The position numbers and the translations under genes are program-made. A stretch of 11,097 nt of DNA from JAPSGM01 sp036258735. GTDB taxonomy: Bacteria; Chloroflexota; Limnocylindria; QHBO01. The DNA lies in NCBI GenBank assembly GCA_036258735.1, contig DATADC010000014.1:1-11097 (forward strand), read 5' to 3'. Every line of letters starts with the position of its first letter. The stretch's first letter is position 1. A model generated the notes under the pieces. The model was not told where the DNA came from, made no database searches, and saw nothing but the letters and a program-made list of their open reading frames with translations. Shown one piece after another: positions 1-6,440 of this stretch.

Positions 1-144
1 TGAGGCGGCCACGCGAGCCTTCCTCCGATCGTTGGGTCCCCGGCGAGGGTGTGGTCAGCGCCGGCTGAGCTGCAGGCCTCCGTCCGCCCAGAGTCCGTCC
101 AGGACTGGCCCAACGATCGGAGGAAGGCTCGCGTGGCCGCCTCA
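1..144. repeat. Long perfect inverted repeat at the window edge
   Basis: Bases 1-36 are the exact reverse complement of bases 109-144, separated by a 72-bp spacer (37-108). The match stops at the inner side (base 37 against 108 mismatches). On the outer side the left arm runs into the window edge, so the repeat could be longer. The right arm includes the TGA stop (142-144) of the LuxR-type gene but none of its sense codons. Transcribed from that gene it would form a very stable stem with a large loop, unlike an ordinary intrinsic terminator: no short loop and no U tract. It could be a terminal repeat of a small element, a stem-loop 3' end, or a fold-back artefact at a contig end. No transposase is visible in the spacer. 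The repeat is certain; its meaning is not. Confidence 0.9.
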
Positions 145-3060
145 GCGCGCGCTGGGAACTCCCGACCCGGCTGACAGCTGGGTGGGCTCGGCGGCCCGGA
201 CGTTCGTCGCCCAGGCGGCGATCTCCGTTCGGCGCGCCACGCCCAGCTTGGCGAGGATGTGCTCGACGTGGGCACCGACGGTGCGACGCGACAGCACCAG
301 CTCGGTGGCAATCTGGGCGTTGGTCCGCCCGTCGGCGACGAGCCGGGCGACCTCGAACTCGCGCACGGTGAGCGGACGCCAGGGCTCGGCGTCGAGGCTG
401 CGCCCTCGGCCGGCCCTGGCCAGCGCCTCGGCCCGAGCCAGCAGCGGGGCGCTGCCCAACCTGTTGGCACGCGCGCTCGCGTCGGCCACGACCTCTGTCG
501 CCTCGGCGTGGCGGTTCGCGCGGATCAGGCACTGGGCGAGGTCGAGACGAGCGCCGAGGGCCTCCCAGACCCGCCCGCGCTCCTCCCAACCATCGCCGGC
601 GCGCTCCAATGCCTCGCGCGCTGCCGACAGCGAACCGCCTGCCAGGCGGACGAGCCCGTCCGCGTGGTCGAGCGCCGGGCCTGCCACCGATTCCCAGCCG
701 GCGAGGTACTGGCGCGCGCGGGCCGCCCAGCGCTCGGCGTCGTCCGGGCGCCGTGCGGCCACCAGTGCCCGGGTTCCGGTGACCACGAAGGGAATGAACA
801 GCGCTCGCTCGCCTGCCGCGCTGGCAGTGGACCACCCGTCCTCGCAGCGCTGAACCGCGGCGGCAACGTCCCCATCCTGGAGGTCGGTTTCGGCAAGGCC
901 CCACAGCGGCGTCAGGATGAATTGCACCTCGCCAGTCCGGCGGCCCGACGCGAGCGCCTCCTCGAGCCAGCGCCGGGCCTCGTCGCCTCGTCCACGCCCG
1001 AGCGCCACGAGACCGACGACGTCCAGCGAGCCGATCACGCCACGGACGCAGCCGCGGTCCACCAGCTCCTGCCGGGCACGCTCGTCGGCAGCGTCCCAGC
1101 TGCCCGCGGCCCAGTCGAGCAGCGCCTGGGTGGTGGACATCATCTGCCGGCAATGGGACTGCTCGATGGCATCGGCGTATTGCAGGCCATCGCGCAGGGC
1201 TAGCTCCGTCGAGGTGCGATCCATGATCCGGGCGGCCAGGATGGCGAGATTGCGGTAGCCGGTGACGCCTACCGACTCGAAGCCGGCCTTGCGCGCCTCC
1301 CGAGCAGCGGCGAGGCCGTCCGGCAGCCCCGTCTCGTGGCGACCCTCGACGATGTCGATCCTGGCCAGCAGCAGGTCGGCCTCCAGCACGGTCTCGCGGT
1401 CGCCGAGCGCTTCGGCGAGCTCGCGCGCGGCCACGGCGTCGGTTCGGGCCGCCTCCAGGTCGGAGGCGCCGAACCAGTCGCCGCCCCGGCCACTGAGCAT
1501 GATCGCGCGCAGCTTTTCGCGCTCCGGGGTCACCGGCAGCGCGGCGATCTCCTCTAGAGCTCGGTCCATGTAGCCCCGCACCTCTTCGGTAGGCGCACCC
1601 TCGCGCGCGGCCGCGCTGGCCAGTGAGTTGAGGACGCCCGCGGCCTCGAGCGGCCGGTCCGCCCGCAGGTACAGCTCCCGCGCCCGCGTGGCAGCTGCTG
1701 CAGATTCCTGGTTGCGCTCGATGGCAGCCGACGAGTCGGAGAGCTGCTCGTACAGCTCAGCCTGCTCGCCAATCGGAAGATCCGCCGGCATGTTGGCAAT
1801 CGCGCGTTGATAGAGCTCGTATGCCTCCTGGCGCGCCGAGATCCGACTCGCCTCGCGAGCGGCCTCGAGCGCAGCGCGGAAGGCCTGCGAGCGCAGGCCG
1901 GCCCGCTCGTAGTGGCGCGACGCGTGGACGATGCTGGCGGCCTCCAGGGTCATCACGAACTCGGCCGCCTGCGCGTGGAAGCGACGCAGCTCTGAGGGCG
2001 GCACGGAGCCGTAGATCGCGTCGCGCAGAAGCTGGTGACGGAAGTCGTAGTAGCCCGAATCGATGTATTGGAACGGATAGATGATCGCCGCGTCGACGAG
2101 CTCCTGAAGCGTCGGTTCGAGCTCGCTGAGCGGCCGATCAACGATGCCGGCCAGCGCTTCGGGGCTGAAGCACCGCCCCACCACGGCTCCCGCCCGCGCG
2201 ACCATCCGAGCCTCTTCGGGCAGGCGCGCGACGCGCGCCAGGACGGCGTCGCCGATGGTGTCGGGCACGTGCGCCTCGCGGATCTGGCGACCATCGGTCC
2301 GTGCCTCATCATCGAGCGCCGCCAGGAGCTCCTCGATATGCAGCGGGATACCGTTGGTGCGCTCGTGGACTGCCTCCACGACATCCCGGGGAGCGGGAAG
2401 CTCGCCGCCCAGGATCAGCGTCGTGGCGATCGCGGTCTCCTCGACGGTCAGCGGTCGAAGCCTGGCCTCCTCGGCGTCCCGCTGGCTCAGGAGCCTCGCG
2501 CGCCATTCACGATGAATCGTTTCGGCCGGAAACTCGTCGGCGCGATAGCCACCCACCAGAAGCAACGGTCGATTGGCGGCGTGACGGGCCAGCTCGCCAA
2601 TGACCTCGAGGCTCAGCTCGTCCGCCCAGTGCAGGTCGTCGAAGACCAGCATCGTCGGCTGGTCGATGGCCTCCAGGATCCGATCGGCAGCCGAGCGGAC
2701 GATCAGCCGGCGCGCGCCGAGCGCATCCCCGCCGTGCCGTCCGTCGATCGCGAGCAGGTCTTCGGACAGGCCGAGGAACGCCGGGTTGCCGCGCATGCCG
2801 ACCGCCATCTCGCGGATGGAGGCCAGCGCCACCTGGTGGTCGTGCGGGGCGACCGAGCCGCCATCGACGCGCAAGCCGGCCGCCTCGGCCTTGCGTGCGG
2901 CGGCGCGGAGCAGCCGGGTCTTGCCGACGCCCGCCTGGCCCGAAAGGAACAGCGCGCGGCCATGGCCGGCGACCGCATCGGCGGTTAGCCGGTCGACGAG
3001 ATCGAGGAGATCGTCGCGGCCGACCAGGATCGGGCACAGGAGCGGACCCATGGCGCTCAT
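142..3060 (-). CDS. LAL-type LuxR transcriptional regulator with N-terminal AAA ATPase domain
   Basis: A 972-residue regulator of the large ATP-binding LuxR (LAL, MalT-like) type. The N-terminal ATPase domain shows a Walker A loop GQAGVGKT at residues 41-48 and a Walker B strand MLVFDDLHWAD at about 137-147. The middle (about 400-880) is alanine-rich and helical, like the TPR-type sensor region of this class. The C-terminal LuxR/GerE helix-turn-helix spans about 896-955 (PLTVREFEVARLVADGRTN, then SRRTVGAHVEHILAKL). Family knowledge: ATP and an inducer drive multimerisation and DNA binding. The ligand cannot be read from sequence. The ATG at 3060 has no Shine-Dalgarno but lies 6 bases after TAGACT, suggesting a leaderless mRNA; an in-frame ATG three codons later is possible. 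It is divergent from the three-gene cluster starting at 3247 and is the natural candidate to regulate it (inference). The stop codon lies inside an inverted-repeat arm. Confidence 0.95.
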   Translation of the reverse strand: MSAMGPLLCPILVGRDDLLDLVDRLTADAVAGHGRALFLSGQAGVGKTRLLRAAARKAEAAGLRVDGGSVAPHDHQVALASIREMAVGMRGNPAFLGLSEDLLAIDGRHGGDALGARRLIVRSAADRILEAIDQPTMLVFDDLHWADELSLEVIGELARHAANRPLLLVGGYRADEFPAETIHREWRARLLSQRDAEEARLRPLTVEETAIATTLILGGELPAPRDVVEAVHERTNGIPLHIEELLAALDDEARTDGRQIREAHVPDTIGDAVLARVARLPEEARMVARAGAVVGRCFSPEALAGIVDRPLSELEPTLQELVDAAIIYPFQYIDSGYYDFRHQLLRDAIYGSVPPSELRRFHAQAAEFVMTLEAASIVHASRHYERAGLRSQAFRAALEAAREASRISARQEAYELYQRAIANMPADLPIGEQAELYEQLSDSSAAIERNQESAAAATRARELYLRADRPLEAAGVLNSLASAAAREGAPTEEVRGYMDRALEEIAALPVTPEREKLRAIMLSGRGGDWFGASDLEAARTDAVAARELAEALGDRETVLEADLLLARIDIVEGRHETGLPDGLAAAREARKAGFESVGVTGYRNLAILAARIMDRTSTELALRDGLQYADAIEQSHCRQMMSTTQALLDWAAGSWDAADERARQELVDRGCVRGVIGSLDVVGLVALGRGRGDEARRWLEEALASGRRTGEVQFILTPLWGLAETDLQDGDVAAAVQRCEDGWSTASAAGERALFIPFVVTGTRALVAARRPDDAERWAARARQYLAGWESVAGPALDHADGLVRLAGGSLSAAREALERAGDGWEERGRVWEALGARLDLAQCLIRANRHAEATEVVADASARANRLGSAPLLARAEALARAGRGRSLDAEPWRPLTVREFEVARLVADGRTNAQIATELVLSRRTVGAHVEHILAKLGVARRTEIAAWATNVRAAEPTQLSAGSGVPSAR

Positions 3061-3066
3061 TCGGCG

Positions 3067-3072
3067 AGTCTA
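3067..3072 (-). promoter_or_regulatory. Putative -10 box of the LuxR-type gene (leaderless start)
   Basis: On the minus strand TAGACT is followed by six bases (CGCCGA) and then the ATG at 3060. It fits the TANNNT -10 consensus, and the spacing would put transcription start at or next to the A of the start codon. No convincing -35 element is seen. The same arrangement recurs at four other genes here. Confidence 0.55.
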
Positions 3073-3126
3073 CGCCCGGGTGTCCACGGCACATCGGTCG
3101 AATGACCCATAGCCGGGCCCAAATCC

Positions 3127-3142
3127 ACCAATCCCGGTTGGT
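3127..3142. promoter_or_regulatory. Small dyad in the divergent intergenic region, possible operator
   Basis: ACCAA-TCCCGG-TTGGT is a 5-bp perfect dyad with a 6-bp spacer. It sits in the 186-bp gap between the LuxR-type gene and the divergent small-gene cluster. LuxR-family sites are often short dyads with this outline, so it could be an operator for either direction. A 5-bp arm can also occur by chance. The rest of 3061-3246 shows no clear -35/-10 pair for the plus-strand genes. Confidence 0.2.
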
Positions 3143-3235
3143 TGCATGGCTGATGACGCGCCGCGTGCGCGGCCGGAACCTGCCCCTCGATGCGCCGAAG
3201 GATCGATGCGCACCAGAGACTGGCAGACCGCGCTA

Positions 3236-3240
3236 GAGGA
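3236..3240 (+). promoter_or_regulatory. Shine-Dalgarno of the 67-aa gene
   Basis: GAGGA, 6 bases before the ATG at 3247. It decides the start against the in-frame ATG at 3190. Confidence 0.65.
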
Positions 3241-3246
3241 GCCGAG

Positions 3247-3450
3247 ATGCACGACTACACCATCGGGGCCATTCACCGGGACCGTATGGCCCAGCTCGAG
3301 GCCGAGGCGGACGGCTACCGGCTGGTCCGCGCGGCTGTGGCCCAACGGCCGAAGCGCCGCGGGCTTGGCGAGGTGACCGCGCTGCTGGCGTCCCAGCTTG
3401 GCGACGCTCGTCGAATCGTCATCGCCCGCCGTCGTCTGGGTCACGGATAG
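3247..3450 (+). CDS. Small hypothetical protein (67 aa)
   Basis: A 67-residue protein with no recognised domain. The N-terminal half (MHDYTIGAIHRDRMAQLEAEADGY at residues 1-24) looks like one amphipathic helix; residues 34-38 are basic (RPKRR) and the C-terminal end is arginine-rich (RRIVIARRRLG). No signal peptide or membrane segment. The ATG at 3247 is preferred because GAGGA (3236-3240) lies 6 bases upstream; an earlier in-frame ATG at 3190 would add 19 arginine/proline-rich residues and has no ribosome binding site. Small proteins with a similar DY...DRM opening are, from memory, common in actinobacterial and chloroflexotal genomes and remain unnamed. It is first in a three-gene run, 13 bp ahead of the DUF4242-like gene, and divergent from the LuxR-type regulator. 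Function unknown. Confidence 0.7.
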   Translation: MHDYTIGAIHRDRMAQLEAEADGYRLVRAAVAQRPKRRGLGEVTALLASQLGDARRIVIARRRLGHG

Positions 3451-3452
3451 CC

Positions 3453-3457
3453 AGGAG
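3453..3457 (+). promoter_or_regulatory. Shine-Dalgarno of the DUF4242-like gene
   Basis: AGGAG, 6 bases before the ATG at 3464, just after the stop of the 67-aa gene. It fixes the start and marks this as an internally translated cistron. Confidence 0.75.
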
Positions 3458-3463
3458 ATACCC

Positions 3464-3712
3464 ATGGCCACGTTCATGGACGTTCACTCGGGGTTCTTCG
3501 GCGTAAGCCGCGAACAGCTGGCCGAGGCCCATGCACGGGACCTCGAGATCGAGGCCGAGGAGGGGGTGCACTTCGAGAGCGCCTGGCTCGACCCGACATC
3601 CGGCAAGGTCTTCTGCCTCGCTACCGGGCCCACCAAGGAGGCGGTCATGCGCATCCACGAGCGGGCCGGCCACCCCACCCACGAGATCTACGAGCTGCGC
3701 GTGCAGGTGTGA
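3464..3712 (+). CDS. SCO4226/DUF4242-like small protein, possible nickel binding
   Basis: An 82-residue protein resembling the SCO4226 (DUF4242) family, whose Streptomyces member has a ferredoxin-like fold and binds nickel. Supporting features are the MATFMDVHSGFFGVS opening, a central strand KVFCLATGPTKEAV (about residues 48-61), and the ending HERAGHPTHEIYELRVQV (65-82). Candidate metal ligands are H8, C51, H65, H70 and H73; metal binding is inferred from the family. No signal peptide, so probably cytoplasmic. The ATG at 3464 is chosen because AGGAG (3453-3457) lies 6 bases upstream. The same frame is open back to 3398, but that extension overlaps the previous gene and lacks a ribosome binding site. 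It is 13 bp after the 67-aa gene and 52 bp before the secreted-protein gene, consistent with one transcript. Family assignment is from memory of its motifs. Confidence 0.75.
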   Translation: MATFMDVHSGFFGVSREQLAEAHARDLEIEAEEGVHFESAWLDPTSGKVFCLATGPTKEAVMRIHERAGHPTHEIYELRVQV

Positions 3713-3751
3713 CTGCGCCGATGGCTTGCCGACCAATAACCGTACCTGCTG

Positions 3752-3756
3752 TGGAG
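3752..3756 (+). promoter_or_regulatory. Shine-Dalgarno of the secreted-protein gene
   Basis: TGGAG, 8 bases before the ATG at 3765. It sets the start at the signal peptide; the upstream open frame overlaps the previous gene. Confidence 0.65.
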
Positions 3757-3764
3757 TAACACTG

Positions 3765-4310
3765 ATGAAAACCCGACGAGCCATCTTCGCCGCCCTGCTG
3801 GCGGCATCCGCCCTGATCGTGCCGGCCATCGCCATCGCCGCCGGTACGGGATCAGATCTGGCGACGGTGCGGGCCGCCACGGCCCGTTTCCACCAGTTCG
3901 ACCGCGCGCTCGCGGAAGGGTATGGCCAGCTCCACACCTGCACCGACGAGGAGACCGGCCTCGGCGCGATGGGCGTCCACTACGTCAAGGGCGCCGTGGT
4001 CGGCGACCTGGAGTTCGACCTGACCCAGCCCGAGGTGCTGGTCTACGAGCCCATGCCGAACGGCCGTATGCGGCTGGTGGCGGTTGAGTTCGTCGTGTTC
4101 CAGGAGCCATGGGACGCGCAGTTCGAGGGTGAGACCGTCGTTCCGCCGCAGCTGTTTGGCCGTGACCTGACGCTGGTGCCCGCGCCGAACCGCTATGGCG
4201 TGCCGGCGTTCTACCAGATCCACGTCTGGCTCTGGAATTCGAACCCGGCCGGCATCTTCAACGACTGGAACGAGCGCGTCTCGTGCCACGGGATGGGCGA
4301 CCCGCAGTAA
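3765..4310 (+). CDS. Secreted protein of unknown function (181 aa)
   Basis: A 181-residue exported protein. Residues 1-26 form a Sec signal peptide: MKTRR, a hydrophobic core, and an AIAIAA end with likely cleavage at about 25-26. There is no lipobox cysteine, so the mature protein should be free outside the membrane. The mature part has a CTDEETGLGAMGVHYVKG segment (59-76), a PEVLVYEP...LVAVEFVV segment (89-111) and an NPAGIFNDWNERVSCHG end (160-176). C59 and C174 are the only cysteines and could form a disulfide joining the two ends. This layout recalls a widespread family of uncharacterised secreted proteins; I cannot name it. ATG 3765 is supported by TGGAG at 3752-3756, 8 bases upstream. 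It is last in the three-gene run and is followed by a strong hairpin. Confidence 0.85.
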   Translation: MKTRRAIFAALLAASALIVPAIAIAAGTGSDLATVRAATARFHQFDRALAEGYGQLHTCTDEETGLGAMGVHYVKGAVVGDLEFDLTQPEVLVYEPMPNGRMRLVAVEFVVFQEPWDAQFEGETVVPPQLFGRDLTLVPAPNRYGVPAFYQIHVWLWNSNPAGIFNDWNERVSCHGMGDPQ

Positions 4311-4334
4311 TCACGCCCGCGTATGAACCGATGC

Positions 4335-4361
4335 GAGGGCCGGAAGTTGCTTCCGGCCCTC
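4335..4361. terminator. Strong hairpin between convergent genes
   Basis: A perfect 12-bp stem (4335-4346 with 4350-4361) closed by a 3-base TTG loop, 24 bases after the stop of the secreted-protein gene and 68 bases past the stop of the convergent PLP-enzyme gene. There is no T tract on either side, so it is not a classical intrinsic terminator. Its position between convergent genes suggests a bidirectional terminator or 3'-end stabiliser. Confidence 0.75.
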
Positions 4362-4429
4362 CGCTCACCCGATACCTCGCCGAACAACCCGCGGTGGCGA
4401 TCGGAGCGCGACACAGCCGGAGGCGCATC

Positions 4430-5527
4430 TCAGCCGGAGGGCGGACGGACCTCTCCCCGGCGAACCATCACGGAAGGGTGCGTGGCACGCCAGTCGTAGC
4501 CGCTGACCGCCTCGTCGGGGCCCAGCAGCCCCTTCTCGCGCAGCCACGCGTCGTTGTAGAGCTTGCCCACATAGTTGCGGCCGCTGTCGGGCAGGAGGAC
4601 CACGAAGAGCGCCCCGGCATCATCGGTGTCACGCGCCACCTGCAGCGCCGCCCACAGCGCCAGGCCCCCCGACTCCCCCATCAGGATGCCCTCCGCCGCC
4701 GTGCCCTGTCGCGCGCTGAGCATGGCGTCGCGGTCGGAGACGCGGACGATCAGGTCGGGGGCATCGGCGTCGTAGGTGGTCGGCCAGAAGTCCTCGCCGA
4801 CGCCCTCGGTCAGATAGGGACGAGGATCGTCGCCGGAGAAGACGCTGCCCTCGGTGTCGGCACCGACCACCACCAGCGAGGGATTCCGCTCGCGCAGGTA
4901 ACGCGCAGCGCCGCTGATCGTTCCTCCGGTGCCGATCCCGGCCACGAAGTGGGTGATGCGCCCCTCGGTCGCCTCCCAGATCTCCGGGCCAGTGGTCGCG
5001 TAATGCGCCTCCGGATTCGCAGGGTTCGAGTACTGATCCGGCTTCCAGGCGCCCGGCGTCTCGCGCGCCAGGCGGTCGGAGACGCGGTAGTAGGAGCGCT
5101 CGTCGTCGGGGTCCACGTCAGTGGGACACACCACCACCTCGGCGCCGTAGGCGCGCAGCAGGGCACGCTTTTCCTCGGACTGCTTGTCGGCCATGACGAA
5201 GATGCACCGATAGCCCTTCACCGCGGCGGCCATGGCCAGGCCTACGCCGGTGTTGCCTGACGTGGGCTCCACGATCACGCCGCCCGGCTGGAGCAGGCCT
5301 GCCCGCTCGGCGGCCTCGATCATCGGCATGGCGATGCGGTCCTTGACCGATCCGCCGGGGTTCATGTGCTCCAGCTTGGCGACGACGCGCGGCGCGACCC
5401 CGGCGGCCAGGCGGTCGAGAGCGACCAGCGGCGTGCCACCCACGGCGGCGGTCACATCGGGCCGGATGCCGGCCCCCTCAGCCAGGGCTCGGCTCCGCGG
5501 AGGGCTTGGCCGAGGCGGATTCCGCAT
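4430..5527 (-). CDS. cbs: Cystathionine beta-synthase-type PLP enzyme (no Bateman domain)
   Basis: A fold-type II PLP enzyme of the cysteine synthase / cystathionine beta-synthase family, forming cystathionine or cysteine from an activated serine. Numbered from ATG 5527: the Schiff-base lysine is K62 in NPGGSVKDRIA, the substrate loop is SGNTG at 90-94, and the phosphate loop is GTGGT at 199-203. The late motif LLPDSGRNYVGKLYND (about 311-326) is typical of cystathionine beta-synthases rather than CysK. At 365 residues it ends after the catalytic core, with no C-terminal CBS (Bateman) pair and no heme-binding extension. The start is uncertain. ATG 5527 overlaps lgt by 50 bp and gives a proline/arginine-rich, poorly conserved first 24 residues. 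GTG at 5455 gives 341 residues but sits 17 bases from the nearest GAGGGGG. It follows lgt on the same strand. An O-acetylserine-dependent cysteine synthase is the main alternative. Confidence 0.88.
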   Translation of the reverse strand: MRNPPRPSPPRSRALAEGAGIRPDVTAAVGGTPLVALDRLAAGVAPRVVAKLEHMNPGGSVKDRIAMPMIEAAERAGLLQPGGVIVEPTSGNTGVGLAMAAAVKGYRCIFVMADKQSEEKRALLRAYGAEVVVCPTDVDPDDERSYYRVSDRLARETPGAWKPDQYSNPANPEAHYATTGPEIWEATEGRITHFVAGIGTGGTISGAARYLRERNPSLVVVGADTEGSVFSGDDPRPYLTEGVGEDFWPTTYDADAPDLIVRVSDRDAMLSARQGTAAEGILMGESGGLALWAALQVARDTDDAGALFVVLLPDSGRNYVGKLYNDAWLREKGLLGPDEAVSGYDWRATHPSVMVRRGEVRPPSG

Positions 5528-6374
5528 CGGACCTGGCGGCTGCCTCGCGCTCGGCCTTCTCCCGGATCCAGGCGCCGGGCTCGCCCCAGCCGCGGGCGTG
5601 GCGGAGCCACAGCAGCGCCCCCGCACCGAGCACGGCGGCTATGCCGATCAGCATGGCGGTGGGCACGCCGAGGATCACCCAGTTGTCCGAGCGCAGCGGC
5701 TCGAGCGCGGTCCGAACGGCGCCGTACCACATCAAATAGATCAGCAGGATGTCGCCGTCGTAAAGCCGGTGCGCGTAACGACGCGCAATCCACAGGATGA
5801 GCACGAGGCCGGCCAGGTTGAGCAGCGCCTCGTACGCGAAGAGCGGGTGGAAGCGCGTGGTGTCCACCGGGTAGGCCAGCAGGTCCTCGTACTGCGGGGT
5901 GCGGTGCGCCGCGTCGATGGGGATGCCCCACGGCAGGCTGGTGGGCGGCCCGTACAGCTCCTGGTTCACGAAGTTGCCGAGCCGCCCGATGGCCTGGCCC
6001 AGCAGCAGCGCCGAGGCGTAGACATCGAACCATCGCAGCGTGTTGAGCCGCGCGTAGCGCGAGTAAAGCCAGATGGCGAGCACGCCGCCCGCCACGGCCC
6101 CGGGGATGGCCAAACCGCCGAGCCAGACCTGCGGGATGAGGGCCGGGTTGGCGGAATAGAAACCCCACTCGTGGATGACGTGGTAGATCCGCGCGCCGAC
6201 CACCGCCAGGACCAGGACCGGCAGCAGCATGGACCAACCGACCTCCGGATCCTCGCCGCGGCGACGGGCCTCCATGCTGCCCACCGCACCGGCTGCCAGC
6301 ACGGCGACAGCGATGATGACCCCGTACCAATGCACCTGGATGGGGCCGATCCGGATCAGGATGGGGTCGATCAC
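5478..6374 (-). CDS. lgt: Prolipoprotein diacylglyceryl transferase Lgt
   Basis: A 298-residue polytopic inner-membrane enzyme that transfers diacylglycerol from phosphatidylglycerol to the lipobox cysteine of prolipoproteins, the first step of lipoprotein maturation. The family signature GRLGNFVNQELYG is at residues 130-142, with R131, N134 and E139 matching R143, N146 and E151 of the E. coli enzyme. The later motifs HPLFAYEALLN (176-186) and MWYGAVRTALEPLR are also present. Seven or so hydrophobic segments are visible; the charged, low-complexity last 30 residues are probably a cytoplasmic tail. At the position of E. coli H103 (SFHGG) this protein reads AIPGAVAGG, with no histidine. The GTG at 6374 is preferred: it begins at MIDPILIRIG as expected and lies 8 bases after TAGAAT. 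The upstream ATG at 6470 would overlap the divergent gene and add a non-membrane leader. Confidence 0.95.
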   Translation of the reverse strand: MIDPILIRIGPIQVHWYGVIIAVAVLAAGAVGSMEARRRGEDPEVGWSMLLPVLVLAVVGARIYHVIHEWGFYSANPALIPQVWLGGLAIPGAVAGGVLAIWLYSRYARLNTLRWFDVYASALLLGQAIGRLGNFVNQELYGPPTSLPWGIPIDAAHRTPQYEDLLAYPVDTTRFHPLFAYEALLNLAGLVLILWIARRYAHRLYDGDILLIYLMWYGAVRTALEPLRSDNWVILGVPTAMLIGIAAVLGAGALLWLRHARGWGEPGAWIREKAEREAAARSDAESASAKPSAEPSPG

Positions 6375-6382
6375 TGCGCCCG

Positions 6383-6388
6383 ATTCTA
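6383..6388 (-). promoter_or_regulatory. Putative -10 box of lgt (leaderless start)
   Basis: On the minus strand TAGAAT is followed by eight bases and then GTG at 6374. It is a good match to TATAAT and supports the GTG over the upstream ATG at 6470. No Shine-Dalgarno and no clear -35 element are visible. Confidence 0.6.
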
Positions 6389-6440
6389 CCCGCGCGCCGC
6401 CGGCGCCCGATGGAGCCGCCTCCGGCGATGACCGCGGCGC

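Noticed and set aside
259..1203. Long plus-strand open frame (314 codons) opposite the LuxR-type gene
   Set aside because: Antisense shadow in GC-rich DNA. The minus-strand frame encodes recognisable ATPase and HTH domains; this one encodes nothing recognisable.
2035..2988. Long plus-strand frame opposite the ATPase domain
   Set aside because: Shadow of the real gene; no domain and no start context.
3160..3173. GCCGCG-TG-CGCGGC palindrome in the divergent intergenic region
   Set aside because: A GC-only 6-bp palindrome with a 2-base loop is expected by chance in this DNA.
4283..5260. Plus-strand frame of 325 codons opposite the cbs-type gene
   Set aside because: Antisense shadow. The minus strand carries all PLP-enzyme motifs.
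5232..6431. Plus-strand frame of 399 codons opposite lgt
   Set aside because: Antisense shadow of lgt; histidine/arginine/glutamine-rich composition typical of a reversed frame.
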